DNA of 64,000 nucleotides from the NCBI GenBank assembly GCA_039822045.1, contig JBCBMY010000010.1:1-64000 (forward strand). Direction: 5' to 3'. Below the pieces are notes generated by a model. It did not search any database. It was not told where the DNA came from and was given only the letters and a program-made list of their open reading frames with translations. Source of the stretch: HLUCCA09 sp039822045 (lineage in GTDB: Bacteria; Pseudomonadota; Alphaproteobacteria; Rhodobacterales; Rhodobacteraceae). Both the position numbers and the translations under genes were made by a program. The first letter of the stretch is position 1, and every line of letters starts with the position of its first letter. Of the stretch, positions 36,774 to 45,546 are shown one piece after another.

Positions 36774-38140
36774 CCACAGCCTTGACCATGCCCGCATCGC
36801 AATCTGCCCTGCGACTGGAGGAATACAACCGCATTCCAGACGGCGCGTCCGGCTCAGGGATCAGGGGGTTCGTGTTCTTCGGAATGTTCGTTATGGCCAG
36901 TTTCGTGGGCGGTGCAGCCTACTGGGCCGCGTCTTCGAAACTGGATGGCGCCGTTGTCGCACCCGCCTCGTTGGTGGTCGAAGGCAACCGGAAGACCGTC
37001 GAACATCTGGACGGCGGCATAGTTCAACAGATCCTGGTCGCGGATGGGGACCTGGTTGAAGCTGGGCAAACCCTGATCGAACTCGATCCGACGGAGCTGG
37101 GTGTCGATCTGGATGTGATCAAAAGCCAATTGGCTGACCTAACAATGCGCCGTGCGCGACTGACTGCGCAAATGAATGGCGACGACAGCTTCACTGAGGC
37201 CGATGTTGCGGGGACCCTGCGCGTTGAGATGCGCAGCCTTGATTGGAGCGGTCCATTCCAAACGCAGAAGTCACTCTTCGATGCCGAGATGCGAACGCGC
37301 GCCGCCGAGAAAAACCTTTTGGGTCAGCGCATCGCGAACCTCGAAGATCAAGTGTCTGGGTTGCGGGCACAACGCGAGTCGAACATGCGGCAGCTTGACA
37401 TCACGAAGCAGGAGCTCGGCAATCTCGAAACCCTGTTGGCCAAAGGACTGGTGGCGGCCGCGCGGGTGAATGGCCGCCGTGTAGAGGTGGAGCGGTTGAA
37501 TGGCGTGGACGCATCGCTGCGCACGCAAGAAGCGCAGGCGCGGAACCAGATGAGCGAGTTGCGCCTCGCCAGCATCGGACGACAGACGCAAAGGACGGAA
37601 GCGATCTCGACGGAACTCGCGCAGGTGGACGCACAGCTCGCCGCGCTCGAGCCGCAATATCTCGGCGCGACGGAGCGGCTGAAGCGCGTGGCGGTGACCG
37701 CGCCAGTGAGCGGGCGCGTCGTTGGGCTGACAGTGTTCACATCCGGAGGGGTCGTCCGCCCGGGCGAACCGATCCTTGACATCGTTCCCGCAGACCCGCC
37801 GCTTTTGGTCGAGGCCCGTGTGAACACCGCAGACATCGACAAGCTCTACGTTGGGCAGCCCACGCGCGTCCGCCTGTCGGCCTTCGACCAAGGCGAGGTG
37901 CCAGAAGCCACCGGACAGGTCGTCGACATCTCAGCCGACAGTCTTGAGGATGACCGGACCGGCCAGCCCTACTTCATGGCGCGGATCAAACTCGACCGCA
38001 CGCAGTCCCAGGAGGTGGCAGCGCTCGAGCTTGTTCCCGGGATGCCTGCGGATCTGTTCGTCAACACGGGCGAACGCACTGCGCTGAGTTACCTCGCGGA
38101 GCCGCTCAGGAACCGACTGGCGCGCACGTTCATCGAGTAA
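36770..38140 (+). CDS. Type I secretion periplasmic adaptor (HlyD/PrtE family)
   Basis: This 456-residue membrane-fusion protein has one N-terminal membrane span (about residues 27-50). A lipoyl half-motif with VVEGNRKTVEHLDGGIVQQI follows, then a long coiled-coil hairpin (about 140-300) and the second lipoyl half with APVSGRVVGLTVFTSGGVV. It links the ABC exporter to an outer-membrane channel. It is coupled to the exporter gene through an ATGA overlap. A weak stem (GCACGC / GCGTGC, 38159-38179) follows the stop. Confidence 0.93.
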   Translation: MTTALTMPASQSALRLEEYNRIPDGASGSGIRGFVFFGMFVMASFVGGAAYWAASSKLDGAVVAPASLVVEGNRKTVEHLDGGIVQQILVADGDLVEAGQTLIELDPTELGVDLDVIKSQLADLTMRRARLTAQMNGDDSFTEADVAGTLRVEMRSLDWSGPFQTQKSLFDAEMRTRAAEKNLLGQRIANLEDQVSGLRAQRESNMRQLDITKQELGNLETLLAKGLVAAARVNGRRVEVERLNGVDASLRTQEAQARNQMSELRLASIGRQTQRTEAISTELAQVDAQLAALEPQYLGATERLKRVAVTAPVSGRVVGLTVFTSGGVVRPGEPILDIVPADPPLLVEARVNTADIDKLYVGQPTRVRLSAFDQGEVPEATGQVVDISADSLEDDRTGQPYFMARIKLDRTQSQEVAALELVPGMPADLFVNTGERTALSYLAEPLRNRLARTFIE

Positions 38141-38199
38141 TCTGATCGTGTGGCTTCCGCACGCCGGGCACTTGCGTGCCGCTCCCGTTCAGAGGTGCG

Positions 38200-38570
38200 A
38201 AACCTGACTGTCTAGGTGCCGCCTGACGCCGACCGCCGCCAAAACGGCTGGTCGCGGATCTGACGTTGGACAAGAGCATGCTTCAGGATGCGCTGCGAGA
38301 ATGAGGCGTTCAACGCCACTGGTTCGAGAGAAACGCCGAACGGTGAAGCCTGTCCGCCGCCGCGACGTTGTCCGGCATTATCAGGACGTTTTCGAGGTGT
38401 CGGAGCGGCGGGCCTGCAGGGCCATGGGCTTCGGGCGGGCTTCCCACAGATACCAATCCAGACGCTCGATCGGCCCCGTGCCCACGGAATTCGCTCTTGG
38501 CCAGGTCGACCCCGACGATACGCAGCTCCGCCGTCGTTGGTTCCTTCTGTCTCCACCCGGTTCATCGTAA
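38200..38570 (+). pseudogene. IS3-family transposase remnant
   Basis: Reading across several frames gives LTLDKSMLQDALRE, then RRRDVVRHYQDVFEVSERRA and CRAMGFGRASHRYQSRR. This is the junction of the small and large IS3 (IS407/IS511-like) frames. It carries stops and frameshifts, and the DDE integrase core is missing. The following 200 bases (38571-38768), up to the IS481 element, hold no identifiable gene. Confidence 0.6.
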
Positions 38571-38768
38571 GAACCGGCCGGAGGGGCATCCAATCCAACT
38601 CAATCCGATTGCGCAGCGTCGCGGCATCTCGCGCAACTTAAGGTCATATGTGATTGCCGAACGAGTGCCGGCGGCTTTGACCACCGACACCCTTCTCATC
38701 ATTCTGCGCCGAAGCGATAACCCATTCGATATCCTTCAGCTTCATCGCCATCACTGGATCTGCGCTTG

Positions 38769-39775
38769 CTAGGTGTTCAGTCCCGGCATCTGGTGGATCG
38801 GATCGACGACGAATCTGTCTGGCTCTGAAGTCCAGTTCTTGCAGATGTACTCGTAGGGCGTGAGGCCACTGAGCGTCTTGAGACGGCGGGCGAAGTTGTA
38901 CGCATCGAGGAAGTCTGCGAGGTGGCTGCGGAGCTGTTCGTGGCTGTCGTAGTGGTAGCGCTTGACGGTCGCGTCCTTGATCGTCCGGTTCATCCGCTCG
39001 ATCTGTCCATTCGTCCATGGGTGGTTCGGTTTGGTCAGCCGATGCTCGATCCCGTTCGCTTCGCAGATCTTATCGAACCGCATCGGCCGTGAGATGCTGG
39101 TGTTCCGGTTGCGGGGCTCCTCGGCGAACTGGATCCCGTTGTCCGTTAGGATCGTGTGGATCTGATAGGGCACGGTCTCCAGGAGCAATTCCAGGAATTC
39201 CCAGGCCGTCTTTCTGTCGGCCTTCTCCACCAGCTGAGCCACCGCGAACTTGCTGGTTCGGTCAATGGCCACGAAGAGATAGAGCTTGCCTTCTGCCGTC
39301 CGAAGCTCGGCGATGTCGATATGAAAGAAACCGATCGGGTAGCGCTTGAAGCGCTGCTTCTTAGGCTTGTCGCCGTCCATTTCCGGCAAGCGAGAGATGC
39401 CATGCCGCTGAAGGCATCGATGCAGAGAAGAGCGCGTGAGATGCGGGATCGTCGGCTGCAGAGCATAGAGACAGTCGTCCAGCGGAAGCAGAGTGTGCCG
39501 GCGGAAGGCGACGACCATGGCCTCTTCCTCCTCGCGGAGACTGGTCGAGCGTGGCTCCGTCGGACCCGTCTTTCGATCTTCGACCGACTGCCGCTTCCGC
39601 CACTTCGCTACCGTCGTCGGCGTTCGTCGGGAAAACGATCCACTGGATCGTTTTCTGACCCTCCTAACTGCCGAGCTCTCTGCTCAACTCCGCGGTCGAA
39701 GCTTGCGATCGCTGCATTGCTGCTCGGACGGCGTGCGTGGTCGTGGCGCTCCCGTGACGAACTTGTCCCATAGTG
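38769..39775 (-). pseudogene. IS481 transposase, interrupted near its N-terminus
   Basis: From an ATG at 39775 the frame reads MGQVRHGSATTTHAVRAA and on to ELSRELG, then hits a TAG. About 40 extra bases follow, after which TVAKWRKRQSVEDRKTGPTE resumes in another frame. From there the text is intact to the end, with the DDE core FHIDIAELRTAEGK, ILTDNGIQFAEE and NGQIERMNRTIKDA. The extra bases contain a palindrome and cause the frameshift. The 249-residue C-terminal part alone lacks the DNA-binding helix-turn-helix, so the transposase should be dead. Confidence 0.8.
39631..39655. repeat. Short palindromic insert in the IS481 transposase gene
   Basis: GAAAACGATCC-ACT-GGATCGTTTTC is a perfect 11-bp-arm palindrome. 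It sits in about 40 bases that are extra relative to the normal transposase reading. A related palindrome with the same GATCC-ACT-GGATC centre but a different outer stem lies at 51443-51465 in another transposase. Confidence 0.75.
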
Positions 39776-39853
39776 CTTCCTTCCATTGCATCGAAAGGAT
39801 CGCACCCTCAAACCGTGGGATCAAACATCTATAGGAATGACCGCGGAGGGCAC

Positions 39854-41050
39854 TCAGTTCAGGTAGCCGGCGTTCGAGAGATTCGCGAATGTTTGTGGAT
39901 TCGTCCGAGCGACCATTGCGGCACGGCCTTCCGGCAACGGTGTTTCGCTTTCGATCAGTCTGGCGACATTCGGCAAGTTCATGTGCAAGAGCGTGGCGTG
40001 ATGGCTGTTGACGTAGAACGGATGATCACGGAAGGGATTTTCCACGAGATCCTTGCGAAAGAACGATGCTTTACGCTTCGCTCCGAACCGGCCGGGGGTT
40101 GCAGAGAAGGACAGCCGCGTCAGGGCGTAGGCCTCGAGAAGTTGCGTGTCCGTCAGGGTTTCGTCACGCAGGAAGCGGGTGCCGTTCTCCATCAGAAAGC
40201 TCTGCGCGAGGTGCATGCCGATCGCGCCCGTGCCAAGTTTGTTCGACCAGCGTGCGCCGTCGCCGTGCCCGCCCGGCAGCTGATAAAACTCCCGCGGCGT
40301 GCGTCGCTTGTTCGACCCCGTGTACTGTGGAGCAACGCACTTGAAGGTCATGTCCTTTGGCAGCGGCGTCGGGATGTCCTTGCTCGTGACGCGTGTGAAG
40401 GTGCTGAGGTTCTCCTGCAAGATCGAGCGATAGGCGGTCACGCAGGGCGCAAGCTTCTTCGGATCACCCGTGCGCCCGGTCGAAGCGAAAACGTCCTTTC
40501 GGAACATGCGGTTGAATAGGCCTGCCTTGAAGTCGTTGGTAGAGCCGGGAACCGGATCGAACGTGAAGATATTGACCCGGAACTGACCCTGCTGGGTCAT
40601 CCCCGATTCCTGTATCGCGTGAGCAAGCATGATTGCCGAAACGCCGCCGCGGCTGAAGCCGACAATGTTCACGTCGGAAAAGCCTGTCGCGTACCATTCG
40701 AGCCAGAGCCACTGCATCGCCATGACGATGTTCGACTGCGTGCCAATACCGGTCACCGAGTGGGGGTTCTTCCAGTGCGCGGCCTCGAGCATGTTGTCCC
40801 AACCCTGCTTGAGACGTTTGTCGCTCGATCTCCAGAACTTCCATGATTTCGAAGCGTTCTTGCCGCCCTCAAGAGACTTCAGAACAGCTTCGGTGTTCTT
40901 GATCCGTGAGCCACCGGGGCCGTCGAAGATGATCTTTCGCTTCCCGGCGGTGGCATTGAAGAGGTGTGGAACGGTATATTGGTCGCCGTGCGTCTCGTTG
41001 TTTCCGCTCCCGCAAAAGTAGACGGAAACCGCAGCTTTGCGGATGGGCAT
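39854..41050 (-). CDS. Lipase/phospholipase-like alpha/beta hydrolase with GxSRGG elbow (Tle/DUF2235-like)
   Basis: This 398-residue protein has the nucleophile elbow VGFSRGG (Ser133), a following FDPVPGS (Asp165) and GGHGD (His262). This Ser-Asp-His set and the SRGG/GHGD wording recall DUF2235 and type VI lipase effectors. There is no signal peptide. The ATG at 41050 follows AAGGAA; a longer in-frame start lacks support. It is encoded downstream of the Hcp-like giant protein on the same strand. No immunity gene could be recognised. The nearest flanking sequence on the other side is the IS481 element. Confidence 0.7.
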   Translation of the reverse strand: MPIRKAAVSVYFCGSGNNETHGDQYTVPHLFNATAGKRKIIFDGPGGSRIKNTEAVLKSLEGGKNASKSWKFWRSSDKRLKQGWDNMLEAAHWKNPHSVTGIGTQSNIVMAMQWLWLEWYATGFSDVNIVGFSRGGVSAIMLAHAIQESGMTQQGQFRVNIFTFDPVPGSTNDFKAGLFNRMFRKDVFASTGRTGDPKKLAPCVTAYRSILQENLSTFTRVTSKDIPTPLPKDMTFKCVAPQYTGSNKRRTPREFYQLPGGHGDGARWSNKLGTGAIGMHLAQSFLMENGTRFLRDETLTDTQLLEAYALTRLSFSATPGRFGAKRKASFFRKDLVENPFRDHPFYVNSHHATLLHMNLPNVARLIESETPLPEGRAAMVARTNPQTFANLSNAGYLN

Positions 41051-41705
41051 GGCTGAGTTCCTTTCTGGGACCGATGTCCAGATCACCAACTGCTATTCAA
41101 CTAATCAACGTGGCGCCTTCATGGCCACCCCTTACCGCCAGGAAGACAGCCGCAACCGGATTGCCGCAACAGCCTGTCCTGTCGGTAGGGATTGTGGATG
41201 CCAAAGCGGCTTACAAAGTGATGTACCATCTGCGTTATGAGTACGCCCGGCTCGGTCTCTAGGGGCGAGTCACGGATGTCCGCTCCGCGGGATGAAGATG
41301 CCCGATGGGTTTGCCGCATAGCGATTGGGCCAACTGGGCTTGCGGATTGCCTGGCACTCGAGCGTATAACTCGCGTTCATGAAAGCGGTCATCCGGTCTC
41401 TGTTGAGGCAAAAGATCTGCACCCAAGCGAGAGCGTAAGATCCAGCGCGCATTGCTCCGACAGCGGCGGCCGCAAAACTCCGAATTCCATTGCCGAAGTG
41501 GGCGTTCGGACGCCGGGATTTATCGCGCCACTTAGAGGGCGCACCCGCCGGCCTCGCTACTGTCTCATGGTTGAGCCGGAGAGCATGCTGTCGACCCCAA
41601 GGCCGGGCAATACGCGAAGAGAGACGCCCGCGCATGGCGATTGCCATGTGCGGGCGACGGCGGGCCAGCGGCGGCCTCGCCGCCGCGGCCTGTGTCGTGC
41701 CAGGT
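41051..41705. other. Intergenic region between hydrolase and Hcp-like genes
   Basis: 655 bases without a convincing gene. A near-perfect palindrome (CGCGCATGGC / GCCATGTGCG, about 41631-41654) and a strong GC hairpin (next entry) lie in its right end. The rest shows stop-rich frames with no recognisable family. Confidence 0.4.
41668..41686 (-). terminator. GC-rich stem-loop after the Hcp-like gene
   Basis: GCGGCGGC-CTC-GCCGCCGC is a perfect 8-bp stem with a 3-base loop, about 20 bases past the stop of the Hcp-like gene. There is no clear T-run. It is a good candidate for termination or partial read-through into the hydrolase gene. Confidence 0.5.
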
Positions 41706-44700
41706 TCAAACCAGGAAGTCGAACTGATCAACCGTGAGTTCGTCGAAGGGAACGTTGCTCGTTTGGAAGGTCTCTTGGCGAACCTCCAAGTTGGCCGCGC
41801 GGCCGCCGACAAAGTCCCATCCGAAATCGTTCTCGGGCAATACCTCCATTTGACCCTTCATGTTCTGGGTCGTGTACCGCTCGCGCTGGGTGTCGAAGAC
41901 AAACTCCAGCGTTTCGTTGCCGCCCTGGTTGGACTGGGTGACGAGACGGGCGTTGCCGAAATCGTACTCGTGCAGGATGATGAGGTCGTCCCGCTGGAGC
42001 GGACCGCCGTTGAGGTCCATGAAGACCTCAAGTTGCAGGTCCCCCGTCACGCCCTTGGCGAGCGCGTCGGCGAACGCGCCGCTGATCTTGTCGCCGGCCC
42101 CATCGCGGGTCACCGCAAGCGGCGAGGACTGTGCCTTGCCCTGATAGTCGATAAGTGTCTTGACCGCGTAGTTCGACACCTCGACCCAGTCACCATCGCC
42201 GAAGCGCAGCATGTAGGTCAGATCCAACGCTTTGCCCTTGTACTGAGTAGTGCCCAGACCAACGCCGTTGCCGTCGACCAGTGTCCCGCCCGACGTCGGT
42301 AGATCGACAGTGGACTGGCTCTCGACCACCATGTGCCCCTTGTAATCGACCGTGAAGGAGTGCCGATCGATGCTTTCGAAGCCGATCGTCAGCACCTTGT
42401 CGAGGCCACTCGAAAAGCCGCCCATACCGCTCGAGGTGATGTGCGCGTTGCCGAGCGTGATCTGCTGCGTCTGCATCGAGTTGAGGTCGACATCGCCATT
42501 GCCATTGGTGGTCACGGCCGCGAACTGCACGTTCGGTAGGCTCTCGCCGGTCAAGAGCGCTTCGTTCAACCGTGTCATGCCGTGGCCGAAGTCGAGATTG
42601 ATCGCAAGCTCTTGGAAGGCCGTCGGGATCTGAGGATTCGCGTTCGAGGGGAACATGCTTGCGCTGGAGCCAAAGGCGAAGCCATCGACCTTGAACCATT
42701 GCCCATCCGCAAAGTGCCCATCGCGGACGCCCGAGAAGCCTTCGATCCCATTGCCGAAGCTAATGAAATACTGAACCGTTGGGCTGCTCAGATCCTCGAC
42801 GCCCACGGAGCTGGTCTCGAAGGTTTCGGTGGGCCTCTGGGTCGTCGTGGGCTGACCGTTGGCGAAGTCCCAGCCGAAATCGTTCTGGGGCAGCACCTCC
42901 GTCTGGCCGGATCGGCTCACGGTGTAGTACCGCTCGTGCTGGGTGTCGAAGGTGAACTCCAGCGTCTCCGTCCCGCTCTGGTTCGTTTGGGACAGAACGC
43001 GCGCGTTACCGAAATCGAACTCGTGCAGGAGTTTGAGGTCGTTTTTCGAGAGCGCGCCATCGAGTTGGTCGGCGTAGACCTCAAGCTGCAGATCGGCAAT
43101 TTCGCCGCCGACCAGCGCCTCGGACAGCGCGATGCTGGCCTTGTCGCCGAGATCAGCCCCGGGGCGGGAGACAGTCAGCGGCGCGGTCTGGGCCTTGCCG
43201 GACCAGTCGATGAGGGATTGCATTTGGAAATTGGACACTTCGATCCAGTCGCCCTCGCCGAACCGCAGGACATAGGTCAGATCGCGTGCACTGCCCTTGA
43301 ACTGCGTGTCGCCGAGGGTAATGCCGCCGCCGCCGACGAGCGTGCCGCCCGACGCCGGCAGATCCTCCCAAGTGCTGCTCTCGGTGATGAACTTGCCCTT
43401 GGAGTCCAACGCGATGGTGCGGTGCTCCACGGTGTCAAAGCCGATCGAAAGCACCTGATCAAGGCCGCCATCGGCGCCCATCTGGCCCGTCGAGGTGAGG
43501 TAGGCTTTGCCGAGACTGGTCTTCTGCACCACCATCGAGGTGTTGTCGATCTCGCCGTTGAGGCCAACCGTCATGGCGACAAATTCGAGGTTGGCGAACC
43601 CCTCACCCGTCATCATTGCCTGGTTGAGCCGCGCCAGGCCCTGGCCGAGGTCGAGGCTGACCATGAGTTCGTCAAAGTAGGTCTGTGGCGTTGCGCTGGA
43701 ACCCAACGGCAGCATGTCGGAGCTGCGGCCGTAGGAGAAGCCATCCACCTTGAAGTAGCCGTTGTCGCCCAAAAGCCCGCCGTAGATGCCGGAATTCCCC
43801 TCGATCCCGTTGCCGAACTTGATGAAGTATTGAACCTCAGGCCCGCCGAGCACATCGACGTCCACCGCACTCGTCTTGAAGGTCTCTGCCGAGACCGGCG
43901 GCGTGTCGGCCCGCTGGGTGGTAAAGTTCCAACCGAAGTCGTTCTGAGGGAGCGCCTCGATCCCGCCGAACTCGCTCTGGGTGAAGTGGCGCTCGCGCTG
44001 GGTGTCAAAGGTGAAGCTCAGCGTCTCCTGGCCGGTGACGTTGTCCATGTCGACGAGGCGGGCGTTGCCGAAATCGTACTCATGGAGCAACGTCAGGTTG
44101 CCCCGGTGGATCGGACCGCTCTGAACGTCCATGTAGACCTCGAGCTGCAGATCACCCGTCGCGCCGTTGGCCAGTGCGTCGGCGAAGGCGACGCTGATCT
44201 TGTCGCCGCCGCCGTCACGACTGACCATCAAGGGCGAGGACTGGACCTTGCCCTGCCAGTCCATCAGCGATTGGAGGGTGAAGTCCGAAACCTCGACCCA
44301 GTCGCCATTGTCAAAGCGCAGCACGTAAGTGAGATCCGGAGCCTTTCCCTTGTAGGCCGTGTCCCCAAGCTTGACGCCGCCGCCCGAGACCAAAATGCCA
44401 CCCGAGGCCGGGATATCCACCGAGGTAACGCTTTCGGTGACGTATCTGCCACTGTGGCCGACAGTGAACGTCTGGTGCTCGGCGCTTTCGAAACCGATCG
44501 ACAGCACTTGGTCGAGGCCGCCATCCACGCCCTTCTGACCGCTCGAGGTGAGCTGTGCGTTGCTGAGCGTGGACTTCTGAACGATCATCGCGCCGTGGTC
44601 GACCTCCCCGCTCGATAAGGGGCGGACGGCCATGAACTCGACATTGGCGAAGGTCTCGCGCGTCATCATCGCCTCGTTCAGTCGCGCCATGGCCAGGTGT

Positions 44701-45359
44701 CCAGATTCCAAGCTGACCATCAGCTCCTGGAAATACGTCCGCGCCATGCCCGGCGTGCCTGCCGGCAGAATGTCGGTGTGTGCCCCGTAGGCGAAGCCGT
44801 CGAGCTTGAACCAGCCCTCTTCACCGAAGAGCCCGCCAGCTATGCCCGAGGCGCCCTCGATGCCATTGCCGAACCGTACGAAGTACTGCAGGGGCTGCGG
44901 CGCGTTCTCGACGATCGGGGCGAAATCCTGCTGCATGTCGATACCGAAACCGGTCGAAGGCGACGGCGCAAAGAGGACCGGAGCAGGTGCGACCGAGATC
45001 GGCTCGGGCGTGACGGTCACCGTGACCGTCGCGGTCGTCTCGGCGCCGGTGACGTCCCGAACAGTGTAGGTGAGAGTGTCGGTGCCGCTTGTACCGGAGT
45101 TAGGGGTATAGGTGATGGTGCCGTCGGTGTTGACCAACGCCGTACCGAACTCGCCTGCCGTGACGGACGTAACAGTGAGCGCCTGCCCGAAGAGGCTCAT
45201 ATCGTTGGCGAGCACATCGATCGTGACCGAAGTCCCCGCCTGCGTCGTCGCGCCGTCGTCGCCTGCGACCGGGGCGAACGGCAGCGGCGGAAGCGGCACC
45301 TGAATGGTGGGAAAGAGGGTCGAGATACTGCTGTAGAGGGAGGAGAGGAAGGTCATCAT
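41706..45359 (-). CDS. Giant protein: Ig-like domain plus three tandem repeats, each of two Hcp-like modules
   Basis: This protein has about 1,217 residues. Residues about 35-120 form a Big_9/tandem-95-type Ig-like domain. Then come three repeats of about 325-350 residues (starting near 157, 509 and 862). Each splits into module 1 (QYFVRFGNGIEG..WFKLDGFAYG..FQELMVSL..VLSIGFES) and module 2 (WVEVSDFTLQ..LQLEVYMD..LLHEYDFGNAR..LSFTFDTQ..NDFGWNF). Module order and wording match Hcp, the type VI tube protein: the wEVlsFswG strand, the alpha helix, the paired C-terminal strands and a terminal GW(D/N). So six Hcp-like units lie in one chain, the number in an Hcp ring. There is no Sec signal. The C-terminus ends in DFLV, like PrtD-type export signals. 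The start is ATG 45359; a GTG at 45365 is possible. The Hcp assignment is by eye. Confidence 0.7.
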   Translation of the reverse strand: MMTFLSSLYSSISTLFPTIQVPLPPLPFAPVAGDDGATTQAGTSVTIDVLANDMSLFGQALTVTSVTAGEFGTALVNTDGTITYTPNSGTSGTDTLTYTVRDVTGAETTATVTVTVTPEPISVAPAPVLFAPSPSTGFGIDMQQDFAPIVENAPQPLQYFVRFGNGIEGASGIAGGLFGEEGWFKLDGFAYGAHTDILPAGTPGMARTYFQELMVSLESGHLAMARLNEAMMTRETFANVEFMAVRPLSSGEVDHGAMIVQKSTLSNAQLTSSGQKGVDGGLDQVLSIGFESAEHQTFTVGHSGRYVTESVTSVDIPASGGILVSGGGVKLGDTAYKGKAPDLTYVLRFDNGDWVEVSDFTLQSLMDWQGKVQSSPLMVSRDGGGDKISVAFADALANGATGDLQLEVYMDVQSGPIHRGNLTLLHEYDFGNARLVDMDNVTGQETLSFTFDTQRERHFTQSEFGGIEALPQNDFGWNFTTQRADTPPVSAETFKTSAVDVDVLGGPEVQYFIKFGNGIEGNSGIYGGLLGDNGYFKVDGFSYGRSSDMLPLGSSATPQTYFDELMVSLDLGQGLARLNQAMMTGEGFANLEFVAMTVGLNGEIDNTSMVVQKTSLGKAYLTSTGQMGADGGLDQVLSIGFDTVEHRTIALDSKGKFITESSTWEDLPASGGTLVGGGGITLGDTQFKGSARDLTYVLRFGEGDWIEVSNFQMQSLIDWSGKAQTAPLTVSRPGADLGDKASIALSEALVGGEIADLQLEVYADQLDGALSKNDLKLLHEFDFGNARVLSQTNQSGTETLEFTFDTQHERYYTVSRSGQTEVLPQNDFGWDFANGQPTTTQRPTETFETSSVGVEDLSSPTVQYFISFGNGIEGFSGVRDGHFADGQWFKVDGFAFGSSASMFPSNANPQIPTAFQELAINLDFGHGMTRLNEALLTGESLPNVQFAAVTTNGNGDVDLNSMQTQQITLGNAHITSSGMGGFSSGLDKVLTIGFESIDRHSFTVDYKGHMVVESQSTVDLPTSGGTLVDGNGVGLGTTQYKGKALDLTYMLRFGDGDWVEVSNYAVKTLIDYQGKAQSSPLAVTRDGAGDKISGAFADALAKGVTGDLQLEVFMDLNGGPLQRDDLIILHEYDFGNARLVTQSNQGGNETLEFVFDTQRERYTTQNMKGQMEVLPENDFGWDFVGGRAANLEVRQETFQTSNVPFDELTVDQFDFLV

Positions 45360-45546
45360 GTTCACCGTTCAGCTAGGGTTACACTGGTGCTGAGGGTGCC
45401 AGTCGAGCCTGCGACTGTCGTGAGCGCTGGGTCTCAATGTTTGTTGGCTCGGAGTCTCAACCTATCGAACAGGCCGAGCGGTCCGCCGGTCGTTGCCTCG
45501 GGCATCACCAAGGCCAGAGGGCACTGGTGGCGCTAAAGGATCAGCG

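Larger units (their letters stand above)
38769..39835 (-). mobile_element. IS481-family element (inactivated)
   Basis: The element contains a single broken transposase gene on the minus strand. Its likely ends are related: TAGGTGTTCAGTCCC near 38770 and, on the opposite strand, TAGATGTTTGATCCC near 39835. Target duplications were not resolved. It separates the type I secretion genes from the Hcp-like/lipase unit. Confidence 0.6.

Noticed and set aside
38288..38641. 117-codon plus-strand frame after the HlyD gene
   Set aside because: It is one frame of the broken IS3 transposase; the meaningful residues lie in other frames.
41270..41812. 180-codon minus-strand frame between the hydrolase and Hcp-like genes
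   Set aside because: It overlaps the end of the Hcp-like gene in another frame, has no ribosome site and resembles no family.
42582..44618. 678-codon plus-strand open frame opposite the Hcp-like gene
   Set aside because: Antisense to clearly coding repeats; its own repeated pattern is only the mirror of the three Hcp-like repeats, and it has no recognisable domain.
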